Below are positions 1 to 8,418 of a stretch of 56,786 bases of DNA, piece after piece. The translations under genes were made by a program, and so were the position numbers. Origin of the DNA: Chloroflexota bacterium. Lineage in GTDB: Bacteria; Chloroflexota; Anaerolineae; Promineifilales; Promineifilaceae. Below the pieces are notes generated by a model. That model worked only from the letters and a program-made list of their open reading frames with translations, had not been told where the DNA came from and searched no databases. The stretch is from NCBI GenBank assembly GCA_014584575.1, contig JACTMP010000060.1, forward strand, positions 1 through 56,786. Direction: 5' to 3'. Positions within the stretch are counted from its first letter, which is position 1, and each line of letters begins with the position of its first letter.

Positions 1-8
1 ACCCTCTT

Positions 9-728
9 TCAGCGCATTTGGTTGGATTTAGAGGGGTACAAACGATTTGTTTGACCCCCACATATGCTGTCAACCACATGAATTCCCAAAGAACCAAAAT
101 GATAAGACACAAGTGTGACCAGCAGCGCCGGTAAAACAGCCACATGGATGGCATAGAAGTTGCTGAGTGTTGCCTGCCCTATTTCCGGCCCGCCGCCCAG
201 GAAGGTTACGGCCGTTGCCCCCACTATCGGAATATACGCCAACAGACTTGTGCTGACTGTAGCTGCCCAATAAGCCTGCTGGTCCCAGGGTAAAAGATAA
301 CCGGTGAAATTAAAAACCAATATCAGGGCCAACAGAAAGAGTCCCACCAGCCAGTTGATAGCCCGCCCCTTCTTGTAGCTGCCGGTGAAAAAGACCCGCA
401 GCATATGTAGATAGGCCACCACTATCAACAAGTTGCCAGACCAATGGTGAATACTCCGCACCAGAGCGCCAAAAAGCACCTGTGTCTCCATCGTCTGAAT
501 GCTCAGATAGGCGCGATCCACAGTTGGCTCATATCGAAAGACCAACAGGACGCCGGTCGTTGCCAGAATCACCGCTAATAAAGCGGCCGTGCCCCCCAGC
601 CCCCACGTATAAGTGAAACGCAGAGCAGACTCTGGCATCCGCACGGGGTGCAGGTGAAGAATGATGTTGTTGGCGGCGGCCCGCATATTTTGCCTGTCAT
701 GGAGCCGCCCCACAGGTTGCTCGGCCAT
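9..728 (-). CDS. cytochrome b, N-terminal (b6-type) domain
   Basis: Di-haem membrane subunit of a cytochrome bc/b6f-like quinol oxidoreductase. Numbering from an upstream ATG at 755 (248 aa), the haem ligand pairs are H103/H117 (14 apart, in SIHHWSGN) and H204/H219 (15 apart, in NFYAIHV), the spacing of cytochrome b6. The GYLLPWDQ motif after the third helix and the TAVTFLGGG loop are also present. I prefer the ATG at 728 because GGGAG lies 8 nt before it, giving 239 aa. The tail is odd: after the last ligand the usual HFW-R-x-RK run is missing and a hydrophilic stretch runs to a stop near the window edge. The C-terminal subunit (subunit IV-like) is not in view and would lie further left. No promoter was recognised. 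Confidence 0.88.
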   Translation of the reverse strand: MAEQPVGRLHDRQNMRAAANNIILHLHPVRMPESALRFTYTWGLGGTAALLAVILATTGVLLVFRYEPTVDRAYLSIQTMETQVLFGALVRSIHHWSGNLLIVVAYLHMLRVFFTGSYKKGRAINWLVGLFLLALILVFNFTGYLLPWDQQAYWAATVSTSLLAYIPIVGATAVTFLGGGPEIGQATLSNFYAIHVAVLPALLVTLVSYHFGSLGIHVVDSICGGQTNRLYPSKSNQMR

Positions 729-825
729 GCCACGTACTCCCGGTAATTTGTTCACCGGCCAACAATACGCCAGAGGCCGGGTAGTGAATGCTTCACCACC
801 CGGCCCAAAGTTAGACCAGAATCAT

Positions 826-3800
826 TTACTGGCCCCGATAGCTGGCCGGTAGCCAGAATTGATAAAGCGGATCAGCCATGAGGAGAGAAACCGTCGTCGG
901 TGGAGACCAGTTACCTTCATCATCCTGTACCGTTAAGGAGATCATGTGCAGCCCAAGGCTAAGAGAACTTGCCGGAACAGCAAATTCCTTTTCCGTGCTC
1001 AGCAGGCCGTCCAGACTGGAAGTCCAACGGTAAGCGACGATTCCCCCGCCTAATTGATCATAGTCCTGCCCGGAACCAACAAAACGCAGGTCACCAAAAG
1101 AAGGACTGGCAGCCGCATGGCTGCGCCAGAGAACGATTGCGCGCGGCATGAGGTCAATCTCGTCATTGAACCAGACACGACGGAACCAGACATCAGCATT
1201 TTCAATGACCTCAGGCTCCGGTTCCTGCCATTGGTTCCAATCGGCGTACATAAAAGTGCCGCCGGGGTTGGCCCAAACGGCGGCTTCGCCGGAGAGATCG
1301 TCGGCTTTGTTTTCCAGCCAATCCCAACGCCACTCTGTTTCGCCGGTGTTGGCGTTGTACCATTCCAGCCCAAAGTAATCATCACCCCAGTTGGTGGCCC
1401 GACTGTAGAAGAGATCAAGCGGTACCGCTTCACCCTCGGCCACTGTCGTGTTATCACCCGTTTCATAGACGATGAAATATCTGGATGGATCTCGCTGGTC
1501 GTCAGGGTAAAGGTAGCTGCCATTGGTCAGGATTTCCACCTTCCTTGGCCCGCCAGTAGGTGTGTAACGCGGATCCAAAATCGTGATCCTGTTACCCACC
1601 AGTTGGGAAACATTACGCGCCTGCTCAAACTCTCCGGGGCCATAAGTGGTGCAGACCTGCGTTACTTCATTACCCTGACCGTAGTTTTCGCAGGTTTCGG
1701 TGCCGTCGCCGCCCAGGTCGGCCGGGGTAGTCGTCCAGGTCTGGCCGCCGTCAAAGGAACGACGAATGTAGAGGTTGTAGTGATCGTTGCCTACCGAATT
1801 GGCTTTCCAGTTAGGCGACCAGGCGTACATGAGCATCACAAAGTCGCCGTCAATAAAGCCCCGATGACCCTTGGCTACATCGTAAGGGTTCTCCCAGGGC
1901 TGGTCATCAAGATTTTCTACATCCTGAGACCACTCAACTACTTTGGGATAAACATCACCGCCATCCCAGGGGAAGAGATCGGCGCAGGCTTCGCCGTTTG
2001 TGCCGTTATCGCACATCTCGATATTGGTCGCGGAGACATTTAATGGTGGGTCAAGACAGAGGCCCGCAACGTAGTTTGGATTGGATCCATCGGTGTAGAC
2101 CCAATTGTCGCAGACCATATTCTCGAAAGCATAAGGATTATCTACAGTGGGGTCGAAGTCTTCGGGCAAGACAAAACGGCGGACAAGAATGTCGGCCGGG
2201 CCACCCTGGTTAATAATCCCTTGCTTGAAGATGGCTACTAACACTGTGCCTGATTCATCGGCAGCAGCGGCCGGTTGGGCAATAACGCTAAACCGCCGGG
2301 CGATTTCAGTCTCATAAAACTCATACCCCCATTCATCAATCTGGAGGGGGAAGAAATCGCCTGTTTCGCGGTCAATGGCCGGCTGGTTGAGCATGTTTCC
2401 CTGGCTGCCAATATCGGGGTTAAACATGTCAAAGCTGTGGTAGCGGATATTCTTGCCAATATCAATGGGATCCTCAATGATGACCCCTTCACCAAGTGCC
2501 TTTGTCTCTTCGTAAGCCATCACCACCCAGGCGCTGGTGGTGCCGTCCGTCCGGGTATAGGGTTGCAGTGAGAGGCGGGTACGCGAAGCGCCGGTTCGGC
2601 CGGTCAGGACACGGCCGTCTTCTGTCTGGCAAATTGAGAGAGTCGTGCCGCCGGGATTCGTCCATTGCACGGCTTCCGTGCAAAGGTCGGCGGTACCAGG
2701 TGGGAGGCTGATCTCGCCTGTCGCAAAGTCTGTATAACAGTACGGGTTGAGCAGTTCGCCGTCATCGTCATATTGCGGCGTTCCCTTGCACATGTTGTTG
2801 TCGGTGAGGCGGAGCGGCATGGACATGGGGATTTCTACTTTAGGCAGGGCCTCAGGATCTTCGGGGTCAACCACGTAGTTGTCGAAGTCGTCCCAACTGA
2901 TGTAGCTGTACCACATGTCTGTCTTTTGATTGACAATCGCGCCGCTCCAGCCCTCGCCAGGGCCGAGGCCCTGACCTGGTCGCAGCCCTTCGGGGTCTTC
3001 TTGCCAGACAATCACAAAGCCAGCCCCAGAAACGCCATCTACGGCAGCGACGTTGGCATCACGACGGCCGGATGTCAGCCGCTCCGCTTTGCGCCAGAGC
3101 ATGTCATAAGTGCCGTCGTCCTGGAGTTCCAGGGTGCCCCGTGCTGTCCAGACGCAGCTATAGGGTATCTCCCCCACTTCCGGAAAACCCTGTAAAGTGT
3201 AATCCACGGAACCTTGCGAACCGGCCACGCCAAAGAGGTCTTCATAAACTGGCTCACCCGTGACCGGATCCACCCAGGTGTAAGCAGGCATTCCCCCATC
3301 GCAGTATTTACTAAGCCAGACTGCCAGCACCATATTGTCAACTGTCACATGTTCCATATAGTGAACATCGCCAGGATAGGGTTCGCCGTTGGCCAGTGTG
3401 AAAGAGGAGAGATCGGCCGAGCGGGAAAGGTTTGTTTCTTTCCAGGTGGCGCCATCATCAAGCGAAATGGCAGCAAAGGCATCCCGTTCACCAAAACTGG
3501 CGCCACTCATGGGTGAGTATATTCCCCCATTGGGGACGTTCACGTCTGGTTCTTCAATGCCGTCAATATAAACAGCGACCAATGGCTTGGCATCATCCCT
3601 GGTTTCCACTAAATTGCCATCCACGTCGTAGTAATCTATGGGCAGTATAGTGCCGTCGGCCGCTTGCGCCGGTACATAGAATGGCATCATGCTGATACCG
3701 GCTTCTTCAGTTTCGGTGTCTGGCGTGCGCGAGATATTGCGTCTGAACATCATCCCATCGTCGGCTACGGCCAGGCTCGTCAAAATGAAGATAAGCAACA

Positions 3801-3831
3801 AAACCACAATAAGATACAGTTTTCTTTTCAT
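826..3831 (-). CDS. large exported surface protein with Asp-box/sialidase-like motifs
   Basis: About 1001 aa. The start at 3831 is set by GGAGG 6 nt upstream and is followed at once by a signal peptide (KRK, then a hydrophobic run, cleavage near AVADD). The body is rich in Asp, Gly and aromatic residues. It holds two Asp-box-like motifs, SLDDGATW near the N-terminus and SFDGGQTW in the middle, so a BNR/sialidase-type beta-propeller is likely. The last ~90 residues look like a PKD/Ig-like module (GGGIVAYRWTSSLDG, LTVQDDEGNWS), ending in a short FWLPASY tail that resembles the LP-containing tails of other Chloroflexota surface proteins. It may belong to the choice-of-anchor protein group, but no enzymatic residues could be assigned. 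It has a leader of about 150 nt, and a SARP-type operator lies upstream (3990-4022). Confidence 0.75.
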   Translation of the reverse strand: MKRKLYLIVVLLLIFILTSLAVADDGMMFRRNISRTPDTETEEAGISMMPFYVPAQAADGTILPIDYYDVDGNLVETRDDAKPLVAVYIDGIEEPDVNVPNGGIYSPMSGASFGERDAFAAISLDDGATWKETNLSRSADLSSFTLANGEPYPGDVHYMEHVTVDNMVLAVWLSKYCDGGMPAYTWVDPVTGEPVYEDLFGVAGSQGSVDYTLQGFPEVGEIPYSCVWTARGTLELQDDGTYDMLWRKAERLTSGRRDANVAAVDGVSGAGFVIVWQEDPEGLRPGQGLGPGEGWSGAIVNQKTDMWYSYISWDDFDNYVVDPEDPEALPKVEIPMSMPLRLTDNNMCKGTPQYDDDGELLNPYCYTDFATGEISLPPGTADLCTEAVQWTNPGGTTLSICQTEDGRVLTGRTGASRTRLSLQPYTRTDGTTSAWVVMAYEETKALGEGVIIEDPIDIGKNIRYHSFDMFNPDIGSQGNMLNQPAIDRETGDFFPLQIDEWGYEFYETEIARRFSVIAQPAAAADESGTVLVAIFKQGIINQGGPADILVRRFVLPEDFDPTVDNPYAFENMVCDNWVYTDGSNPNYVAGLCLDPPLNVSATNIEMCDNGTNGEACADLFPWDGGDVYPKVVEWSQDVENLDDQPWENPYDVAKGHRGFIDGDFVMLMYAWSPNWKANSVGNDHYNLYIRRSFDGGQTWTTTPADLGGDGTETCENYGQGNEVTQVCTTYGPGEFEQARNVSQLVGNRITILDPRYTPTGGPRKVEILTNGSYLYPDDQRDPSRYFIVYETGDNTTVAEGEAVPLDLFYSRATNWGDDYFGLEWYNANTGETEWRWDWLENKADDLSGEAAVWANPGGTFMYADWNQWQEPEPEVIENADVWFRRVWFNDEIDLMPRAIVLWRSHAAASPSFGDLRFVGSGQDYDQLGGGIVAYRWTSSLDGLLSTEKEFAVPASSLSLGLHMISLTVQDDEGNWSPPTTVSLLMADPLYQFWLPASYRGQ

Positions 3832-3989
3832 TTCAAACCTCCGGATCCGTGCTGGAGTAACCGGGAGGGTGACGCGCTGTGCATGAGATATGCGACGGCC
3901 GTCAATCACCAGACCGGCTCCCTGACGGCTTAAACACAAATAAGGCCAGTTGACCTGGCGTTGGAAATGTTTTGATACTTACGGTTACG

Positions 3990-4022
3990 AGCTTAACAGG
4001 CAGCCCTCAACCAACCCTCAAC
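3990..4022 (-). promoter_or_regulatory. SARP-type operator/promoter A (11-bp direct repeat + -10)
   Basis: On the plus strand 4004-4022 reads CCCTCAACCAACCCTCAAC. On the minus strand this is heptamer TTGAGGG, 4-bp spacer, heptamer TTGAGGG, an 11-bp period. Exactly 8 bp downstream lies TAAGCT (3990-3995), a plausible -10. The same element with the same 8-bp spacing precedes two other minus-strand genes (6741-6773 and 10435-10467). Heptameric repeats 11 bp apart and 8 bp from the -10 are the known layout of SARP binding sites. It reads towards the exported protein gene starting at 3831. Confidence 0.7.
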
Positions 4023-4052
4023 GGCTATGGCCAGATTTCGTTGAAGTTCATA

Positions 4053-5546
4053 TCAGGAATTGGGATTTAAGATGAGAGGTAGAAAAATGGAAGTGTCGGT
4101 CAGGCCGGGCAACCCATAATAGCCCAACACCCGGCCGACAATGAGGTGATTAATGCGGTATTGTGGCGCACCGGCAATCACGTCGCTGTACCCATCGCCG
4201 TTCACATCCCCGGCCTTCCCGGTTGTGTAGCCAAACCAGGTTTCGGCTTTGTCCCCTTCGGCCGACCAGGCTGGCCAGGTAAGCAGCCCATTGCCGGAGC
4301 CACAATAAAGGAAAATGGCTCCTTCTTGAGATTGGTCGCCGCTGTAAAGATGTGAACCCACAACAATATCGTCAAAACCGTCGCCATTCACATCCCCGGC
4401 GGTGTTCACCGCTATCCCGAAGCCGGCTTCTTGTTGACCACCGGTAAGGAAGCGGCTGGGGGTCGGGGTTAACCCAGTCGCAGATCCGCTGAATAGGAAA
4501 ACAGCACCTTCACCCGGCCAGACGTCGCTGTAGTGAGGCGCGCCAATCACCAGATCGCTAAAGCCATCGCCATTCACGTCGCCGGCCGCAGCCAGAGCAC
4601 TGCCAAAACCGGATTCTGTCTGCCCCCCCTGCGCCTGCCAGTGGGGGATCTCACTTAATCCCGCCGCTGAGCCTCGAAAAACAAAAGCTGCGCCTTCGTC
4701 TGGTACGGCATCGTCATAGAACGGTGCGCCCACCACGACATCATCATAACCATCACCGTCTACATCTCCGGCCAGGGCAACGGCGCTGCCGAAGCAGGCC
4801 CCCTCTTGGCCTCCTGTGGCCGTCCAAGCAGGGAGCGGCATCAGGCCGGAAGCTGAGCCATAATAAAGGTAGGCAGCGCCTTCATTCATGTGGCTATCGT
4901 CGGCGTAGCGGGCGCCAATTATCAGGTCATCGTAATCGTCACCGTTCACGTCTCCGGCCGCAGCCACGGAAAACCCGAATTCGGCGTCTGTCTGTTCACC
5001 TATGAGCAGCCTATCGGCCGTTTGGCTCAGACCGCCTGCTGAACCCAAGAACACAAAAACAGCCCCTACTTTGGTCTGACCATCGTTATAAGCGTATGCG
5101 CCTACAACGACGTCGTCAAAGCCGTCGTGGTTAATATCCCCGGCCGAGGCGACAGCGCTGCCAAAGCGGGATCCTGTCTGGCCGCCGCCAGCCTGCCAAT
5201 CAGGATGAATGTTTAGCCCCCCGGCAGAACCGTGATAAACAAAGGCGGCCCCTTCCCGATAGACCCCGGCATCATAACGTGGTGCGCCCACAAGGACATC
5301 GTCGTAGCCGTCACCGTTGACATCGCCGGCCGAGGCTACCGACAGGCCAAACTCTGAGCCTTGTTGCTCACTCTCAACCAACCAATTTTGCATCAGGTGG
5401 AGGCTGGATGTAACTTGCAGGGTGGAAGGCGGAACCTGGCTTCCATTGTGTTGACGGTTGGCGGCCACCGGGACGGCCGTGGCAACCAACAACAGGAGCA
5501 GAAGAGAAAAAAAGTGGTTTCTATATCTCTGATCAGGCAGTTTCAT
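4053..5546 (-). CDS. exported FG-GAP (integrin alpha-like) seven-bladed propeller protein
   Basis: About 497 aa with an N-terminal signal peptide (SLLLLLLVATAVPVAA). Seven FG-GAP repeats follow, each opening with FG-x-x-V and carrying the calcium-binding loop DVNGDGYDD followed by VVGAP-x-Y, so one complete seven-bladed propeller as in integrin alpha subunits. The protein ends in SIFLPLILNPNS, an LP-containing hydrophobic tail common on Chloroflexota exported proteins. I chose the ATG at 5546 because GGAGA lies 8 nt before it; a TTG at 5567 is the alternative. The start overlaps the stop of the PAS-BTAD gene by 14 nt, so the two are probably translationally coupled. The likely role is calcium-stabilised adhesion or a cell-surface scaffold; no ligand can be named. 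Confidence 0.85.
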   Translation of the reverse strand: MKLPDQRYRNHFFSLLLLLLVATAVPVAANRQHNGSQVPPSTLQVTSSLHLMQNWLVESEQQGSEFGLSVASAGDVNGDGYDDVLVGAPRYDAGVYREGAAFVYHGSAGGLNIHPDWQAGGGQTGSRFGSAVASAGDINHDGFDDVVVGAYAYNDGQTKVGAVFVFLGSAGGLSQTADRLLIGEQTDAEFGFSVAAAGDVNGDDYDDLIIGARYADDSHMNEGAAYLYYGSASGLMPLPAWTATGGQEGACFGSAVALAGDVDGDGYDDVVVGAPFYDDAVPDEGAAFVFRGSAAGLSEIPHWQAQGGQTESGFGSALAAAGDVNGDGFSDLVIGAPHYSDVWPGEGAVFLFSGSATGLTPTPSRFLTGGQQEAGFGIAVNTAGDVNGDGFDDIVVGSHLYSGDQSQEGAIFLYCGSGNGLLTWPAWSAEGDKAETWFGYTTGKAGDVNGDGYSDVIAGAPQYRINHLIVGRVLGYYGLPGLTDTSIFLPLILNPNS

Positions 5547-6696
5547 AGCCAAATTCTCCTGGCTCAAAATCGTCCACGAAAGACGTTGCGGGAACTACGA
5601 CGGCATCTAATTGGGACTTCAGAGCATTGACCAGCCATTGACTGTAGACCAGCCTTCCCTGTTGGTCATTGTCCGTTTGCTGGAGGCGATACAACAGGCG
5701 GCGGGCATTCACGCGATCGGGATCCACATTGAGGGCCAGAAAGTAATACCAGAGTGCATCATGGCATCGTCCAATTTTTTCGAACAGCAATCCCACTTCT
5801 TCTAACGCTTCCAGGTAAAGTTGTTGTAGCCGTACTCGTTCTTGATGCAGGCAAACGGCCGTTTCCGGTAACCCCATAACCAACGGCCCACGATAGAGGC
5901 GTAGTGCCTGCCGGTACCGGCTAATGGCTTCAACCAGGTTTGTCTGCAACCTGGCCTGGCACACGCCCAACTCAAAGGCTTCTATATCAAGCCAGCAACA
6001 TGGATGGCTGGTCAGGTAAAAACCTGAGGTCTTCTGCAAAACGTAGGATGATTGTGTAGGCGGCACATGTGGCTCCAGGCTGAGCCGCAAGTTGGCAAGC
6101 GTTGATTTGAACTTCTGCTGCCTTTCTTCTGGGGTATTGTCCGGCCAAAGGTGAAATTGCAACTCATGTTCACTCATGGTATCCCCACGCCGGACAGCCA
6201 GAATAGCCAACAAGGTTTGAACCGCTATCTGCTGCCAGTTCCGGCCACATACAGGGGAACCATCTGGCCGCCAGGCGTGGAGCGGCCCCAACAAATGGAG
6301 GCACAATTTACCGGCGGGGCACATCTGGGCCGCCAGTTGGCGGCAAAACAGGACCAAAATTGTCTCTTCAGGCGTGGCCTCTTTTCCAGAAAATTTAAGG
6401 GCGCTCACCTCTAACAGAACGTGATCTCCCTTCTGGGTGCGGGCATCAAGTTTGAAGGGGGGTATGGGTTGTCCCTGAAGCGCCTGCCGAATGAGCGAGC
6501 AACCGGGGCGAGATAACAATGTCTCTTGGGGGGAGCATACCTCAAAGAATTGCCAGCAAGGTTGCCCCAGGACGGCTTCTGCTTCATAACCTAAAATCTC
6601 TCTGGCGGCTTCATTCCAGAAAACAATATGCTGGTTGTTGTCAATAGCCAGAACGCCATCTCCGGCGCCGGCCAGCGGTTGTAACCATGTATTCAT
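5533..6696 (-). CDS. PAS-domain SARP/BTAD transcriptional regulator 1
   Basis: 387 aa. Residues 1-115 form a PAS domain (GVLAIDNNQHIVFWNEAAR, ILGYEAEAVLGQPCW). Residues 130-225 form an OmpR/SARP-type winged helix (LHLLGPLHAWRPDG, HELQFHLWPD), and 235-370 a bacterial transcriptional activator (BTAD) helical-repeat domain with RYRQALRLYRG. The PAS carries three cysteines, C47, C54 and C66, whose near-equivalents occur in the neighbouring paralogue (C50, C57, C65), suggesting metal/cofactor binding or redox sensing. Start ATG at 6696 with AGAGGA upstream. It is preceded by SARP operator B, so autoregulation is likely, and its end overlaps the FG-GAP gene, so that surface protein is probably co-expressed. 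Confidence 0.85.
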   Translation of the reverse strand: MNTWLQPLAGAGDGVLAIDNNQHIVFWNEAAREILGYEAEAVLGQPCWQFFEVCSPQETLLSRPGCSLIRQALQGQPIPPFKLDARTQKGDHVLLEVSALKFSGKEATPEETILVLFCRQLAAQMCPAGKLCLHLLGPLHAWRPDGSPVCGRNWQQIAVQTLLAILAVRRGDTMSEHELQFHLWPDNTPEERQQKFKSTLANLRLSLEPHVPPTQSSYVLQKTSGFYLTSHPCCWLDIEAFELGVCQARLQTNLVEAISRYRQALRLYRGPLVMGLPETAVCLHQERVRLQQLYLEALEEVGLLFEKIGRCHDALWYYFLALNVDPDRVNARRLLYRLQQTDNDQQGRLVYSQWLVNALKSQLDAVVVPATSFVDDFEPGEFGYETA

Positions 6697-6740
6697 TCTG
6701 TGTTCCTCTTCACGCTACTTTGTAAGACCTATCACCCATG

Positions 6741-6773
6741 AGTGTAGAAGGGAACCCTCAACCAACCCTGAAC
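6741..6773 (-). promoter_or_regulatory. SARP-type operator/promoter B
   Basis: Plus strand 6755-6773 reads CCCTCAACCAACCCTGAAC. Read on the minus strand it is heptamer TTCAGGG, TTGG, heptamer TTGAGGG, 11 bp apart. Eight bp downstream is TACACT (6741-6746), a good -10, about 45 bp before the start codon of PAS-BTAD regulator 1 (6696). The 19-bp core is identical to operator C at 10449-10467 and differs from operator A by one base. This points to autoregulation of the regulator operon. Confidence 0.72.
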
Positions 6774-6872
6774 AGGGGCTTGCGTTCAGGCGCAAACCAC
6801 AGAATTAGCGTCTGGCTAAACAGCCTGTATCCTTTTTTTATTCATCTGGTGATGAAAATACGGAGGCAGGAA

Positions 6873-8030
6873 TTAAGGCTCACATTTGAGTTCCTGGCAA
6901 AGGAGGCGAGTTTCCTTACTGGGTTTGACGCCTAATTCATTTTCGAGAACGGCCGTCAGCCGCTGACACTGTCTGATGGCGCCAACCTTGTCCCCTTGTT
7001 GTATTAAAAGGCGCATCAGTTTGCGCACGGCCGTTTCCCGCCAGGGGGCGCTGGCAATGGCTTGCAAGTAGGCCTCTTTGGCCTCCTTGTCTAGCCCTTG
7101 TTGTTCATAAATCGTTCCCAATTCCTCCAACGCCGCCAGATACAACTCCTGATAGCGTTGTTGATCCCCAGGCGACCACAGAGATGTGACAGAAAGGTCG
7201 GCCAGATAATCGCTGCGGTAAAGGGCCAGGGCTTTCCTATAGGCGGACACAGCCCGCGCCATGTCACTCTCGACGCGGGCACGCCGAATTTCTCCCTGAA
7301 AAGCCCTGGTATCCAGCCAGTGCAGTCCGGCGCCACCCAACCAATATTGCCCCCCTTCATAAAACACATAGCGCGAATGGCTGGCAGAGGCTAACTCAGG
7401 TTCCAGGCTGCGGCGCAAGTCATAAACTGTGGTGTTTAAGTTGCGCAGAGCCGCATCATGGAGGAGTTCAGGCCAGAGAAGTTCTAGCAAGATTTCCCGT
7501 TCAACCGGCTGTCGTTCCTGCAAGGCCAGGTAGGCCAGCAATGCCCGCACCTTTACCCGATTCCAAAGCGGGCCTTCCACCATAGAACCATCGGCTCGCT
7601 GTACCTGCACCGGCCCCAGCAAGTAAATGCGAAGCATACCAGACCAGGCTGGCTGTTCTCGCAATGGGTAAAAGAGGTGCAAAAGGCCTTGAGGTTCACC
7701 TCCTTTTTCATTTGTAAGCGCAATTGTACTGAGGTTGATCAGGATGGTATGACCGTCATGGTGGCGCACACATAGATCGAAATGGCGTACCCGATTGCCC
7801 TGAGTAGTTTGTGAGATAATTGGCCCCCTGGCGCGACAAATGACCTGGCCTTGCAGCGTGCAGCCTTGAAGCAGTTCCCAACAGTATTTACCAATAACTT
7901 CTTCTGCACGATAACCCAGAAAGCCCTCCGCCGCCTTGTTCCAAAAGGTGATCTTTTGTTCCTGGTCAATGAAAAACATGCCATCGCCAGTAGCGATAAT
8001 TGAAGAGAGGTTTGGTTCAGCATCTGACAT
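6873..8030 (-). CDS. PAS-domain SARP/BTAD transcriptional regulator 2
   Basis: 385 aa, paralogous to the gene at 5533-6696 and of the same length and order. PAS at 1-120 (GDGMFFIDQEQKITFWNKAA, FLGYRAEEVIGKYCW), winged helix at 132-225 (IYLLGPVQVQRADGSMVEG, LLELLWPELLHDAAL), BTAD at 235-385 (AYRKALALYRSDYL; the end GVKPSKETRLLCQEL is the typical BTAD terminus). Its cysteines C50, C57 and C65 align with those of regulator 1. The BTAD is better conserved here than in regulator 1. No 11-bp direct repeat was found upstream of this gene, so it may be the constitutive or upstream member of the pair. Which paralogue binds the three shared operators cannot be told from sequence. Confidence 0.87.
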   Translation of the reverse strand: MSDAEPNLSSIIATGDGMFFIDQEQKITFWNKAAEGFLGYRAEEVIGKYCWELLQGCTLQGQVICRARGPIISQTTQGNRVRHFDLCVRHHDGHTILINLSTIALTNEKGGEPQGLLHLFYPLREQPAWSGMLRIYLLGPVQVQRADGSMVEGPLWNRVKVRALLAYLALQERQPVEREILLELLWPELLHDAALRNLNTTVYDLRRSLEPELASASHSRYVFYEGGQYWLGGAGLHWLDTRAFQGEIRRARVESDMARAVSAYRKALALYRSDYLADLSVTSLWSPGDQQRYQELYLAALEELGTIYEQQGLDKEAKEAYLQAIASAPWRETAVRKLMRLLIQQGDKVGAIRQCQRLTAVLENELGVKPSKETRLLCQELKCEP

Positions 8031-8228
8031 GTTTTCTCTTTGGCCCTTTCTGGAATAGCACCGTTCCGATTCAGTTTTCCAAAGGGCCAGCCATCAGCCA
8101 AGTGCCAGAGATCATTGGATGATACGACAAACATCACGAATAAGTTTACCGGATTGGCTTCACGTCAATATGATTATCGCCAACTGTCTACACCGTTAAA
8201 CAAGTCTTCTTATACTTTTGTCATTGCG

Positions 8229-8296
8229 TGTCATGCCCGCGAAGGCGGGCACCCACTGGACTGAATCAATGGATTCCCGCCTTCGCGGGAATGACC
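8229..8296. repeat. REP-like inverted repeat
   Basis: Two arms, GTCATGCCCGCGAAGGCGGG and CCCGCCTTCGCGGGAATGAC, each with its own small hairpin (CCCGC-gaag-GCGGG type), lie around a central ACTGGACTGAATCAATGG. This is the widespread 'GTCATTCCCGCGAAGGCGGG' style of intergenic repeat. It sits in the 388-bp gap between PAS-BTAD regulator 2 and the DUF5667 gene. The rest of that gap (8031-8228) shows only a possible minus-strand promoter and nothing else I can support. Confidence 0.65.
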
Positions 8297-8356
8297 GACC
8301 AACACTTTAGATTATTTTGTTAACACTGTACTGACCCGTCGGCAAATGGGGATAAA

Positions 8357-8386
8357 AAAAGAGTTGCTCAGTTGAGCAACTCTTTT
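8357..8386 (-). terminator. Rho-independent terminator of the sigma/DUF5667 operon
   Basis: Perfect 14-bp stem AAAAGAGTTGCTCA / TGAGCAACTCTTTT. On the minus strand it is followed by a run of seven T (complement of 8354-8360). It lies about 30 bp beyond the stop of the minus-strand DUF5667 gene and so ends that operon. Confidence 0.85.
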
Positions 8387-8418
8387 AGGGATGACCAGAT
8401 GCGTTTGTGGTGTTTATA

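Noticed and set aside
1054..2043. 329-codon plus-strand open frame
   Set aside because: It lies antisense to the exported surface protein, whose frame has a ribosome site, signal peptide and Asp-box motifs. The plus-strand translation has no recognisable domain.
8031..8228. SARP-type operator in front of PAS-BTAD regulator 2
   Set aside because: I looked for TTGAGGG-like heptamers 11 bp apart in both orientations and found none.
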